Assembly (NCBI RefSeq): GCF_003254665.1
Contig: NZ_QHGY01000006.1
Location: forward strand, 62,001 to 126,000
DNA length: 64,000 bases
Reading direction: 5' to 3'
DNA from: Billgrantia lactosivorans
GTDB lineage: Bacteria > Pseudomonadota > Gammaproteobacteria > Pseudomonadales > Halomonadaceae
The translations under genes and the position numbers were made by a program. The first letter of the stretch is position 1, and each line of letters opens with the position of its first letter. Shown one piece after another: positions 17,361 through 25,744 of this stretch. The notes under the pieces are model-generated. The model was not told the origin of the DNA. It made no database searches and was given only the letters and a program-made list of their open reading frames with translations.

Positions 17361-19253
17361 TTGAAACTGCTGCAACGCTCCCTCGTGGCCCGCATCGTCG
17401 CCTCGCTGCTGGCGATCAGCGCCATGGCCCTGATCAGCATCGTGGTGACCATGGCGGTGGCCGGCGGCAGCCGCGGCGACGCCGCGGCGATCAACGTCGC
17501 CGGCTCGCTGCGCATGAACACCTACCAGATCGTCGCCGCCCTGCAGCGCTACGAACGCACCCCCTCGCTGGAGCACCAGGCGGCGGTGCACGTGCTCAAG
17601 CGCCGCTTCGAGGAGCGCCTGGAGAGCGACGAGCTGACCGGCGCCATTCCCGTCTCCGAGGCCCACGAGCTCAGGCGCCAGTATCGCCTGGTGCTGTCGC
17701 GCTGGCACAACGAGCTGGCGCCGGAGGTCAACGAGGCCGTCGACAGCCGCACGGTGAACATCGAGTCGCTCAATCGCACCCTCGACGGCCTGGTCAGCGA
17801 GATCGACCAGATGGTCTCCCAGCTCGAGCAGAACACCGAGGCCAAGATCCGCCTGCTCAGCGCCCTGCAGATCCTGTTCCTGGGGCTCACCGCGGTGGTC
17901 GTGGCCATCGCACTCTACGACATCCGCCACAACCTGGTGGCGCCGCTGCGCCAGCTGATGGTGCTGGCCAGGGAGGCGGCACGCCACAACTTCTCCGTGC
18001 GCACCCGGCTCAAGGGCGCCGACGAACTGGCCCTGCTCGGCCATACCTTCGACACCATGGCCGAGGAGCTCGGCACCAGCTACGCCGACCTCGAGGAGCG
18101 GGTCAAGCGCAAGACCCGGGAGCTGGAGCGCAGCAGCCAGGTGATGCAGGTGCTGCACGACGGCAGCCGCTGGCTCTACGGCGGCGGCAACGACCTGTGC
18201 GCCAGCGCCGCGCCGATGCTGCGCCAGGTCGAGACGCTGCTCGAGATCGGGCCCATCCGGCTGCTGCTCAACGACCCCCACGACGACCGCCCGATCCCGA
18301 TCCTCGCCACCCATTCGGCCAGGCGCCCGAACTACTGCCGCGACCACGACTGCCACGCCTGCCTGATCGGCCCCCGGCCCATGCGCCTGACCGACACCGA
18401 GGAGGGCGACTGCGTGCTGCTGCCGGTGAGCGTGGGCGACGAGATGCTCGGCACCCTGGAAGTCTGGTATCCCAAGGAGCAACCGCTCTCCGACAGCGTG
18501 CGGCGCCTGCTCAACGCCCTGGCCGACCAGCTGGCCACTGCGGTCTTCCTGCAGCGGCGCATCGAGGAGGAGCAGCAGGTCTCGCTGATGAACGAGCGCA
18601 CCATCATCGCCCGCGAGCTGCACGATTCGCTGGCCCAGTCGCTCTCCTATCTCAAGATGCAGGTGGCTCGGCTGGAGCGCATGCAGGCCAAGGGCGCCCC
18701 GCGCGAGTCCCAGGCGGCGGTGTTCGACGAACTGCGAACGGGGCTCAACAGCGCCTATCGCCAGCTGCGCGAACTGCTCACCACCTTCCGCCTCAAGCTG
18801 GAGGGGCCCGGGCTGCAGACGGCGCTGCTGCAGACCACCGAGGAGTTCTCCGAGCGCATGGGCGCGCCGGTGGAGATGCACTACGACGTGCCGCCCCACC
18901 TGCTCAACCCCAACGAGGAAATCCACCTGCTGCAGATCGCCCGCGAGGCGCTGAGCAATACGCACAAGCACGCCCAGGCCCACTGGGCCGGGGTGACGGT
19001 GAATTTCCACCACGCCCGGATTACCCTGCGCATCGAGGACGACGGCATCGGCCTGGCCGACAGCGACTCGCCGCCGATGCACTACGGCCTGGTGATCATG
19101 CGCGACCGCGCCCACACCCTGGGCGGCGAGCTCAAGCTCTCCAACCGCGCTACCGGCGGCACCTGCATCGAGGTGACCTTCACCCCGCAAACGGCACGCC
19201 TGATCACCCGCCAGCCGGCGACCGATTCCCTTCTCCACGACCAAGGAAACTGA
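17361..19253 (+). CDS. narX: Nitrate/nitrite sensor histidine kinase NarX
   Basis: A membrane sensor kinase of 630 residues from a TTG start at 17361 (LKLLQRSLVARIV); no in-frame ATG fits, and the upstream extension is not membrane-like. Two transmembrane segments flank a periplasmic helical domain whose P-box (AAINVAGSLRMNTYQI) binds nitrate. A HAMP linker, a Cys-rich central region (CRDHDCHAC) as in E. coli NarX, the HisKA_3 box RELHDSLAQSLSYLK and an HATPase domain (DDGIG) follow. It starts the narXL pair; six bases separate it from narL. Confidence 0.93.
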   Translation: MKLLQRSLVARIVASLLAISAMALISIVVTMAVAGGSRGDAAAINVAGSLRMNTYQIVAALQRYERTPSLEHQAAVHVLKRRFEERLESDELTGAIPVSEAHELRRQYRLVLSRWHNELAPEVNEAVDSRTVNIESLNRTLDGLVSEIDQMVSQLEQNTEAKIRLLSALQILFLGLTAVVVAIALYDIRHNLVAPLRQLMVLAREAARHNFSVRTRLKGADELALLGHTFDTMAEELGTSYADLEERVKRKTRELERSSQVMQVLHDGSRWLYGGGNDLCASAAPMLRQVETLLEIGPIRLLLNDPHDDRPIPILATHSARRPNYCRDHDCHACLIGPRPMRLTDTEEGDCVLLPVSVGDEMLGTLEVWYPKEQPLSDSVRRLLNALADQLATAVFLQRRIEEEQQVSLMNERTIIARELHDSLAQSLSYLKMQVARLERMQAKGAPRESQAAVFDELRTGLNSAYRQLRELLTTFRLKLEGPGLQTALLQTTEEFSERMGAPVEMHYDVPPHLLNPNEEIHLLQIAREALSNTHKHAQAHWAGVTVNFHHARITLRIEDDGIGLADSDSPPMHYGLVIMRDRAHTLGGELKLSNRATGGTCIEVTFTPQTARLITRQPATDSLLHDQGN

Positions 19254-19259
19254 GACACC

Positions 19260-19925
19260 ATGGGCCAGTCAGTCAGCGAGACCCCCGCCAGTATCCTGAT
19301 CATCGACGACCACCCGCTGCTGCGCCGCGGCGTCGCCCAGCTGCTCGAACTGGAGGACGACCTCCGGCTCGTCGGCGACACCGGTGAGCCGGCGCAGGGC
19401 GTGCGCCTGGCCGAGGAGCTCGATCCGGACATGATCCTGCTCGACCTCAACATGCCGGGCATGGACGGCATCCAGACGCTCAAGGCGCTGCGCGAGTCGG
19501 GCTACGCCGGGCGCATCGTGATGTTCACCGTCTCGGACCACGAGGAGGACCTGGTGGCGGCCCTGCGTGGCGGCGCCGACGGCTACCTGCTCAAGGACAT
19601 GGAGCCCGAGGAGATGGTGCGCCAGCTGCGCCAGGCGGCGCTGGGACGCATGGTGGTGAGCGAGAGCCTCACCGCGCTGCTCGCCGAGGCGCTGCGCAAC
19701 CAGCGCACGGCTCCGGCCACGCCCGACATCCACAGCTTGACCCAGCGCGAGCGCGAGATACTGCGCGAGCTGGCCGCGGGGCTGTCCAACAAGCTGATCG
19801 CGCGCAAGCTCGACATCACCGAAGGCACGGTCAAGGTCCACGTCAAGCACCTGCTCAAGAAGCTCAACCTGCGCTCGCGGGTCGAGGCGGCGGTGTGGGC
19901 CGTGCAGGAAGGCATCGACCGGTAG
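19260..19925 (+). CDS. narL: Nitrate/nitrite response regulator NarL
   Basis: A 221-residue response regulator with an N-terminal receiver (phospho-acceptor Asp62 in [11 protein letters not shown]; Lys in LLKDM near 112) and a C-terminal LuxR/GerE-type helix-turn-helix ([27 protein letters not shown]). Phosphorylated NarL binds TACYYMT heptamers, which occur upstream of narK2 just downstream of this gene. A rho-independent terminator follows 53 bases after the stop, so narXL is probably a two-gene unit. Confidence 0.96.
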   Translation: MGQSVSETPASILIIDDHPLLRRGVAQLLELEDDLRLVGDTGEPAQGVRLAEELDPDMILLDLNMPGMDGIQTLKALRESGYAGRIVMFTVSDHEEDLVAALRGGADGYLLKDMEPEEMVRQLRQAALGRMVVSESLTALLAEALRNQRTAPATPDIHSLTQREREILRELAAGLSNKLIARKLDITEGTVKVHVKHLLKKLNLRSRVEAAVWAVQEGIDR

Positions 19926-19977
19926 ACAAGTTCCCTGTGGAAAGGGCGGTTCTGTGTGGATACCTCCAAAGACTTCC

Positions 19978-20000
19978 AGGCGCTAGCAAGGCGCCTTTTT
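19978..20000 (+). terminator. Rho-independent terminator of narXL
   Basis: AGGCGC and GCGCCT form a six-pair stem with loop TAGCAAG, followed by a run of five T. It lies 53 bases after the narL stop. Confidence 0.8.
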
Positions 20001-20049
20001 CTTGCGCCTTGCCTGTCGCGCGGCGCCGTAAAACAATGAGTTACCGCTC

Positions 20050-20074
20050 TACCCCTGCTACCCCTCAAGTGGTA
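20050..20074 (+). promoter_or_regulatory. NarL/NarP heptamer array with a 7-2-7 site
   Basis: Two exact TACCCCT heptamers lie at 20050 and 20059, and an inverted partner AGTGGTA at 20068. TACCCCT-CA-AGTGGTA (20059-20074) is the inverted 7-2-7 arrangement that NarL and NarP prefer. A degenerate TACCGCT at 20042 extends the series. The array is 141 bases upstream of narK2. Confidence 0.65.
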
Positions 20075-20152
20075 TTCCGCTGATTTTCGGGCATTTTCGG
20101 GCCATTTCCCCCCTTCGTTGCGCGACGTATCTTTGCCTCAACCGAACCTGAA

Positions 20153-20166
20153 TTGATCCCGGTCAG
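20153..20166 (+). promoter_or_regulatory. FNR/ANR-like box upstream of narK2
   Basis: TTGATCCCGGTCAG fits TTGAT-N4-ATCAA with mismatches in the right half. It is 49 bases before the narK2 ATG. No good -10 element lies at the class II distance, so this box is tentative. Confidence 0.45.
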
Positions 20167-20214
20167 GACGGATGTCGCAAGGCGGGATCAGTCAAACCAC
20201 GAAGGGGAAACGTC

Positions 20215-21846
20215 ATGGCTAAATCGAGCGCCGATATCGGCAAGCTCGGTGCCGGCAGGCCAAAGAATGCCGACATCGAGCACTGGGACGTCGAAGACGA
20301 GCAGTTCTGGCAACAGACAGGCAAGCGCATCGCCTCGCGCAACCTGTGGATCTCCATACCCAGCCTGCTGATGGGCTTCGCGGTGTGGATGATGTGGGGC
20401 ATGATCACCACCCAGATGCAGAACCTGGGCTTCCCGTTCACGGTGGGCGAGCTGTTCACCCTGACCGCCCTGGCCGGGCTCTCCGGCGCCACCCTGCGCA
20501 TCCCCGCCTCGTTCATGATCCGCATTGCCGGCGGGCGCAACACCGTGTTCCTGACCACCGCGCTGCTGATGATACCCGCCCTGGGCACCGGCCTGGCGCT
20601 GATGAATCCCGCCACGCCGCTGTGGGTGTTCCAGGCCCTGGCGCTGCTCTCCGGCATCGGCGGCGGCAACTTTGCCGCCTCGATGAGCAACATCTCGACC
20701 TTCTTCCCCAAGAAGCAGCAGGGCTATGCTCTCGGCATGAACGCCGGGCTCGGCAACTTCGGCGTCACCACCATGCAGATCCTGATCCCGCTGGTGATGA
20801 CCGTCGGCCTGTTCGGCGCCATCGCCGGGGGCTCCATGGAGCTGCAGAGCTCCAGCGGCACGCTGATCGGCCGCATCGAAGCCGGCACCGAGACCTGGAT
20901 CCAGAACGCCGGTTTCATCTGGCTGGTGTTCCTGGTACCGCTGGCCTTCCTCGGCTGGTTCGGCATGAACAACCTGCGCACCATCACGCCCAACCCGGGC
21001 ACGCCCGCTCAGGCCTTCGGCAAGATCCTCGGCCTTTACGCCGTGGGCGCCGCCACCAGTATCGCCGGCATGTTCGCGCTCAACCTGCTGGGCATGTGGC
21101 TCGCGCTGCCGCTGACCATCGTGCTGACCCTGGTGCTGATGCGCCTGCTGCCGGGCGAGATCAAGCCCAACATCCAGAAGCAGTTCGCGATCTTCTCCAA
21201 CAAGCACACCTGGTCGATGACGGTGCTCTACATCCTCACCTTCGGCTCGTTCATCGGCTTCTCCGCGGCGCTGCCGCTCTCGATCAACGTCATCTTCGGC
21301 AACATGATGGAAGTGGCCGCCGACGGCAGCGTCACCCGCGTGGCCAACCCCGACGGTCCCAGCGCCCTGACCTGGGCCTGGATCGGCCCCTTCGTCGGCG
21401 CCCTGATCCGCCCCATCGGCGGCTGGATCTCCGACAAGGTGGGCGGCTCCATCGTCACCCAGGTGATCTCGGTGGTCATGGTGGTGGCCTCGGCGATGAC
21501 CGGCTACGTGATGATGCTGGCCTACAACTCCAGCGACCCCAACAGCTACTTCGCCCTGTTCATGCTGCTGTTCGTGATCCTGTTCGCCGCCAGCGGCATC
21601 GGCAACGGCTCCACCTTCCGCACCATCGGCGTGATCTTCGATCAGCACCAGAAGGGCCCGGTGCTGGGCTGGACCTCCGCCGTGGCCGCCTACGGCGCCT
21701 TCATCGCCCCGCGGGTGATGGGCGAGCAGATCCAGGCCGGTACCCCCGAGCTCGCCATGTACGGCTTCGCGATCTTCTACGCGGTGTGCCTGGTGATCAA
21801 CTGGTGGTTCTACCTGCGCCCTGGCGCCGAGATCAAGAATCCCTGA
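20215..21846 (+). CDS. narK2: Nitrate/nitrite transporter, NarK2 (E. coli NarK) type
   Basis: A 543-residue MFS carrier of the NNP family. Its N-terminus (FWQQTGKRIASRNLWISIPSL) closely follows E. coli NarK, which exchanges nitrate for nitrite. The two nitrate-signature stretches are visible: NFAASMSNISTFFPKKQQG near 150 and GIGNGSTFRTIGVIF near 460. An insertion after helix 6 makes it longer than E. coli NarK (463). GAAGGGG precedes the ATG. It leads a narK2-usp-narK1 group under NarL-type sites. Confidence 0.93.
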   Translation: MAKSSADIGKLGAGRPKNADIEHWDVEDEQFWQQTGKRIASRNLWISIPSLLMGFAVWMMWGMITTQMQNLGFPFTVGELFTLTALAGLSGATLRIPASFMIRIAGGRNTVFLTTALLMIPALGTGLALMNPATPLWVFQALALLSGIGGGNFAASMSNISTFFPKKQQGYALGMNAGLGNFGVTTMQILIPLVMTVGLFGAIAGGSMELQSSSGTLIGRIEAGTETWIQNAGFIWLVFLVPLAFLGWFGMNNLRTITPNPGTPAQAFGKILGLYAVGAATSIAGMFALNLLGMWLALPLTIVLTLVLMRLLPGEIKPNIQKQFAIFSNKHTWSMTVLYILTFGSFIGFSAALPLSINVIFGNMMEVAADGSVTRVANPDGPSALTWAWIGPFVGALIRPIGGWISDKVGGSIVTQVISVVMVVASAMTGYVMMLAYNSSDPNSYFALFMLLFVILFAASGIGNGSTFRTIGVIFDQHQKGPVLGWTSAVAAYGAFIAPRVMGEQIQAGTPELAMYGFAIFYAVCLVINWWFYLRPGAEIKNP

Positions 21847-21918
21847 TGCCGTCAGCCGTGCCTTCGGCAGCCTGCCGGAGGCACGATTCCAGCCTGCCCT
21901 TCTAGGGAGGGGAAAACC

Positions 21919-22377
21919 ATGAAAGTCATGATCGCTTATGACGGCTCGCGCAACGCCAAGCTGGCCCTGGCCCAGACCGTCAGCCTGTTTCGCTGCAACG
22001 CCCCCACCTTGATCCTGGTCGGTGTGGCGGAGAACCCCGGCGACGCCACCGACGCCAACGAGACGCTGTTCCAGCAGGAGTACGAGGAGTTGAAGGCGGC
22101 CCTCAAGGAGGGCGCGGAGTTCGCCCACCAGGAGGGCTTCGAGGTGGACTGGGTGCTGGCCGAGGGCGACGCCCGCAAGATGCTGCTGCAGGCCACCCAG
22201 AAGCACCAGCCGGACGTGCTGGTCATCGCCCGCCACAGCAGCAAGCCCGACGGCGGCATCATCGCCCAGTCGCTGAGCTACTTCGTCGACGAACTCGACT
22301 ACATGACCTTCGGCAAGGTCAGCTCCTTCCTCGCCCGGCGCGTCGAATGCCCGCTGCTGATCCTGCCCAGCCCATGA
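21919..22377 (+). CDS. Universal stress protein (UspA family)
   Basis: A 152-residue single-domain UspA-fold protein (MKVMIAYDGS at the start, VLVIARHS near 110, CPLLILPSP at the end). The nucleotide-binding glycine motif near residue 115 is altered by an insertion (KPDGGIIAQSLSYFVDELDYMTFGKVSS), so ATP binding is uncertain. GGGAGGGG lies upstream of the ATG. It is sandwiched between two nitrate transporter genes, 72 bases after one and 55 before the next, consistent with one anaerobically induced transcript. Many proteobacteria have FNR-controlled Usp genes; a transport-linked role is inference. Confidence 0.9.
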   Translation: MKVMIAYDGSRNAKLALAQTVSLFRCNAPTLILVGVAENPGDATDANETLFQQEYEELKAALKEGAEFAHQEGFEVDWVLAEGDARKMLLQATQKHQPDVLVIARHSSKPDGGIIAQSLSYFVDELDYMTFGKVSSFLARRVECPLLILPSP

Positions 22378-22432
22378 ACGGCGATCCCGTTACGCGTGGC
22401 TAACCGAGTTCTCACTTCAGGATGATACGACC

Positions 22433-23941
22433 ATGAAAGTCGCCGACCTATTCAAGTTTCGCACCCCCGAGATACGGGCGCTGCACCTGACCTGGATCGC
22501 GTTCTTCATTACCTTCTACGTCTGGTTCAACATGGCGCCGCTCGCCTCGAGCATGCTCAAGAGCGTCGACTGGCTGACCCCGGATGACATCAAGCTGTTC
22601 GCCATCTGCAACGTGGCGTTGACCATACCCGCTCGCATCATCGTCGGCATGGCGCTCGACCGCTTCGGCCCGCGCCGGGTGTTCTCGGTACTCATGGTGC
22701 TGATGTCGATTCCCGCCCTGGTGTTCGCCTTCGGCAACTCCATGACCCAGCTGCTGGTCGCCCGCCTGGTGCTCAGCTCCGTGGGCGCAAGCTTCGTGGT
22801 GGGCATCCACATGACCGCGCTGTGGTTCAAGCCCAAGCACATCGGCTTCGCCGAGGGCTTCTACGCCGGCTGGGGCAACTTCGGTTCCGCCGCCGCCGCC
22901 ATGACCCTGCCGACCATCGCCCTCACCTGGTACGGCGGCCCCGAGGGCTGGCGCTGGGCCATCGCCCAGAGCGCCATCGTCATGGCCGCCTATGGCGTCT
23001 ACTACTGGTTCGCCATCACCGACGGCCCCGACGCCCGCGCCCATCGCAAGGCGCGCAAGGCGATGGCCATGGAGGTCAGCAGCTGGGCCGACATGATCAA
23101 GCTGATCCTGTGGACCATCCCGCTGGTCGGCGTGCTGGGCATCCTGGTGTGGCGCATCCAGAACCTGGGCTACCTCTCCACCACCGGCGCCACCATCGCC
23201 TACCTGGTGATTGCCGCCGTGGTGGTCTACCAGGTGGTGCAGATCCTGCGCATCAACGTGCCGATCCTCAAGAAGGGCGTGCCGGAGGACGACAAGTACT
23301 CGTTCAACAGCGTGGCCGCGCTCAACAGCACCTACTTCGCCAACTTCGGTGCCGAGCTCGCCGTGGTCTCGATGCTGCCGATGTTCTTCGAGCAGACCTG
23401 GGGCCTGACCGCTGCCGCCGCCGGCCTGATCGCCTCCTCGTTCGCCTTCGTCAACCTGGTCGCGCGCCCCATGGGCGGCCTGGTCTCCGACCGCCTGGGC
23501 AACCGCCGCTTCGTGATGCTCAGCTACATGTTCGGCATCGGCATCGGCTTCGTGCTGATGGGCCTGCTCAACTCGAACTGGCCGCTGATCATCGCCATCG
23601 CCATCACCATCTTCACCTCCTTCTTCGTGCAGGGGGCGGAAGGCGCCACCTTCGGCATCATTCCCTCGATCAAGCGCCGCATCACCGGCCAGATCTCGGG
23701 CATGGCCGGCGCCTACGGCAACGTGGGGGCGGTGGTCTACCTGACCATCTTCACCTTCGTCACCCCGACCCAGTTCTTCTTCATCATCGCCACCGGCGCC
23801 TTCCTCAGCTGGCTGATCTGCCTGGTGTGGCTGAAGGAGCCGGAAGGCGCGTTCGACGAGGAGTACTACGTCTCCTCCGTCGACCGCATGATCGAGGAGC
23901 AGGAGCTGGCCGCGGCCCAGGCCAAGCCGCAGCAAGGCTAA
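22433..23941 (+). CDS. narK1: Nitrate/proton symporter, NarK1 type
   Basis: A 502-residue MFS carrier with the NarK1/NasA-like sequence LTWIAFFITFYVWFNMAPL, nitrate signatures FAEGFYAGWGNFGSAAAAM near 140 and QGAEGATFGIIPSI near 400, and a charged tail. NarK1-type carriers import nitrate with protons and start respiration, while NarK2-type carriers exchange nitrate for nitrite; here they are separate genes rather than the fused form of some denitrifiers. A strong terminator follows 22 bases after the stop. Confidence 0.92.
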   Translation: MKVADLFKFRTPEIRALHLTWIAFFITFYVWFNMAPLASSMLKSVDWLTPDDIKLFAICNVALTIPARIIVGMALDRFGPRRVFSVLMVLMSIPALVFAFGNSMTQLLVARLVLSSVGASFVVGIHMTALWFKPKHIGFAEGFYAGWGNFGSAAAAMTLPTIALTWYGGPEGWRWAIAQSAIVMAAYGVYYWFAITDGPDARAHRKARKAMAMEVSSWADMIKLILWTIPLVGVLGILVWRIQNLGYLSTTGATIAYLVIAAVVVYQVVQILRINVPILKKGVPEDDKYSFNSVAALNSTYFANFGAELAVVSMLPMFFEQTWGLTAAAAGLIASSFAFVNLVARPMGGLVSDRLGNRRFVMLSYMFGIGIGFVLMGLLNSNWPLIIAIAITIFTSFFVQGAEGATFGIIPSIKRRITGQISGMAGAYGNVGAVVYLTIFTFVTPTQFFFIIATGAFLSWLICLVWLKEPEGAFDEEYYVSSVDRMIEEQELAAAQAKPQQG

Positions 23942-23963
23942 GCCGGCTGGGCTTTAACTCAGG

Positions 23964-23988
23964 GCGGCGACTTCGGTCGCCGCTTTTT
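23964..23988 (+). terminator. Rho-independent terminator after narK1
   Basis: GCGGCGAC-TTCG-GTCGCCGC is a perfect eight-pair stem with a stable UUCG-type loop, followed by five T. Confidence 0.92.
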
Positions 23989-24024
23989 CTGCTCCAGCCC
24001 ATTCCCTACTGAAACGGTCGGGCT

Positions 24025-24038
24025 TTGACCTGCGACAA
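24025..24038 (+). promoter_or_regulatory. FNR/DNR-like box before the norEF group
   Basis: TTGACCTGCGACAA approximates the TTGAT-N4-ATCAA dyad. It lies about 89 bases before the first ATG of the group at 24127. No strong -10 was seen at the expected distance. Confidence 0.5.
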
Positions 24039-24126
24039 GGATGTTTTCGCCGGGCTGGGGCACAGTAGGACACAGAACGTGCGGGCGAACCGGTCGCCTG
24101 CCAGCCGACCCGACCAGGAGGTGGCC

Positions 24127-24564
24127 ATGACCTCGAATACCGCGACCTTCCCCCCGAGCGCTGCACAGAGCGACGAGCGCGGCACCAAGCTCGCCGCGGT
24201 GATCTACATTCTCTTCCTCGGCAGCGTGCTGGCCGTGGTCACGGCACCCGTGGGCGTGCTGCTGGCCCATCTGCGCCGGCGCAGCGTGGCCGACTGGGTC
24301 GACACCCATCTGCAGTTCCAGATCCGCACCTTCTGGCTCGGCATCGTCGGCGCCGCGCTCTTCGTGGCGGCCTGGCATGTGCTGGGCCTGGTCGGCGCCT
24401 CCGCCTGGGCGCCTTGGGCGCTGGGCTACGCCTTCTTCACCGCCTGCCTGATCTGGATGGTGGGTCGCTGCGGTGTGGGGATTCACCGGCTGATGGCGGG
24501 TCGCCCCATCGACGCCCCGCGCAGCCTGTGGCTAGGCGGCGCCCGCGTGAGCCTGCATGACTGA
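24127..24564 (+). CDS. Small membrane protein preceding norE (DUF4870-like)
   Basis: A 145-residue protein with three probable transmembrane segments (about 22-45, 72-95 and 100-118) and the motif HLQFQIRTFWLG between the first two, reminiscent of DUF4870-type membrane proteins. AGGAGG precedes the ATG at 24127, so this start is preferred to 24025. The stop overlaps norE by eight bases, so it is probably translated together with norE and norF. A function in NO-reductase assembly or quinol supply would be guesswork. Confidence 0.75.
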   Translation: MTSNTATFPPSAAQSDERGTKLAAVIYILFLGSVLAVVTAPVGVLLAHLRRRSVADWVDTHLQFQIRTFWLGIVGAALFVAAWHVLGLVGASAWAPWALGYAFFTACLIWMVGRCGVGIHRLMAGRPIDAPRSLWLGGARVSLHD

Positions 24565-25138
24565 AGGCAGCCCCTCCCGCCCCCTGCCCAACCCGGGCTG
24601 GGGGCCGCTCTCGGCGCTTCCCGGCAACCCGCTGATGTGGGTGCTGATCCTGAGCGAGGTGGTGGTCTTCACCGCCTTCTTCGCGCTCTATGCCTGGCAG
24701 CGCGCCGGCGACGTCGCCGGCTTCAACGCCGCCCAGCAGGATCTCGACCCGCTGATGGGCGGGCTCAATACCCTGGTGCTGCTCACCAGCGGGCTGTGCG
24801 TGGCACTCGCCGTGGAGGCGATCAGCACCGGCGGGCGCCGCCGGGCAAGGCAGTGGCTGGCGGCGAGCATGGGGCTCGGGGTGCTGTTCTGCGTCATCAA
24901 GGTGGTCGAATACGCGGGCAAGTTCTCCGCCGGCATTACCCCCGAGACGCACCTGTTCTTCGGCTACTACTACGGCCTGACCGCCTTTCACTTCGCCCAC
25001 GTGCTGTTCGGCCTGGGGCTGCTGGCGCTGGTGAGCTGGCGTACCTCGACCGAGAACGTCGAGACGGCAGCCGCCTTCTGGCACATGGTCGATCTGATCT
25101 GGATCCTGCTCTATCCCTTGATCTATCTCCTGAGGTAA
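24557..25138 (+). CDS. norE: NorE-type heme-copper oxidase subunit III-like protein
   Basis: A 193-residue membrane protein of the cytochrome c oxidase subunit III family, shortened to about five helices as in NorE. Family motifs include LSEVVVFTAFFALYAW, KVVEYAGKFSAGITPETHLFFGYYYGLTAFHFAHVLFG and AAFWHMVDLIWILLYPLIYLL. NorE assists full nitric-oxide-reductase activity but is not part of the purified NorCB complex. It overlaps the upstream membrane gene and is followed two bases later by norF. Confidence 0.9.
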   Translation: MTEGSPSRPLPNPGWGPLSALPGNPLMWVLILSEVVVFTAFFALYAWQRAGDVAGFNAAQQDLDPLMGGLNTLVLLTSGLCVALAVEAISTGGRRRARQWLAASMGLGVLFCVIKVVEYAGKFSAGITPETHLFFGYYYGLTAFHFAHVLFGLGLLALVSWRTSTENVETAAAFWHMVDLIWILLYPLIYLLR

Positions 25139-25140
25139 CC

Positions 25141-25431
25141 ATGACCGCACTCCCGGGCAGCCGCCGTTTGATCGTCACCTGGCTGACGCTGATGATGCTG
25201 ACGCTGGTGGCGATGTTCTCCGCGCGCCTGGACCAGGCCAGTTGGGAGCCGCTGCCGCTGGCCTCGGCGCTGCTGGTGCTCGTCGCCACCGGGTTCAAGG
25301 CCCAGCGGCTGCTGATGGTCTATCTCAACCTGCGCGCGGCGACGCCGGCCTGGAAGGGCACCTTCGTGGGGCTGGTGCTGCTGACGCTGGCGCTGATCGG
25401 CGCCGGCTACGCGGCGCCGCGGCTGATCTGA
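25141..25431 (+). CDS. norF: NorF-like small membrane protein (COX4-like)
   Basis: A 96-residue protein with three hydrophobic segments and the FKAQRLLMVYLNLRAA loop typical of the prokaryotic subunit IV/NorF type. It begins two bases after norE, with TGAGGT upstream of the ATG. NorF together with NorE supports NorCB activity in other denitrifiers. It ends the rightward nor-accessory operon; a perfect hairpin follows. Confidence 0.8.
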   Translation: MTALPGSRRLIVTWLTLMMLTLVAMFSARLDQASWEPLPLASALLVLVATGFKAQRLLMVYLNLRAATPAWKGTFVGLVLLTLALIGAGYAAPRLI

Positions 25432-25451
25432 ACCGCAGTGGAGCTGAACGA

Positions 25452-25479
25452 CATCGCCCGGCCGAATGGCCGGGCGATG
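25452..25479. terminator. Perfect hairpin between convergent genes
   Basis: CATCGCCCGGCC-GAAT-GGCCGGGCGATG is a perfect 12-pair stem lying between the convergent norF and the gene ending at 25502. No T-run follows on either strand, so it may stop or stabilise transcripts without being a classical intrinsic terminator. Confidence 0.55.
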
Positions 25480-25501
25480 CGTTACTGGCTTTCGCTTGCC
25501 G

Positions 25502-25732
25502 CTAGCGGCGAGGCCGGTCGCGGGTCGACGAGTGCGGCAGCGGTGGCGGGTTGCGTGCCCAGGCTTCGAGCACGCGGGCCAGACGCATCATGCCGTAGAC
25601 GACGAAGGGCACGGCGAGCATCAGGCCCACGCCCCAGTCGCGGTTGTTGATCAGCCAGGCGATGGGCAGCACCACCGCCAGGCCGATGGCGAGCCCGATG
25701 GCGACGGCGATGGCGAGACGGGGGTTTGTCAT
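25502..25732 (-). CDS. Small two-helix membrane protein downstream of norD
   Basis: A 76-residue protein with two strong transmembrane segments (about residues 5-28 and 35-55) and a basic, proline-rich tail. GGAGG is well spaced to the ATG at 25732, while the ATG six bases earlier is too close to it. It lies 12 bases after the norD stop on the same strand, so it is probably the last gene of norCBQD. No family is recognised; a small partner of the NO-reductase machinery is possible but unsupported. Confidence 0.65.
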   Translation of the reverse strand: MTNPRLAIAVAIGLAIGLAVVLPIAWLINNRDWGVGLMLAVPFVVYGMMRLARVLEAWARNPPPLPHSSTRDRPRR

Positions 25733-25744
25733 GGTCATCCCTCC

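Noticed and set aside
17337-19244. 635-codon minus-strand frame opposite narX
   Set aside because: Shadow of narX, which has clear P-box, H-box and ATPase motifs.
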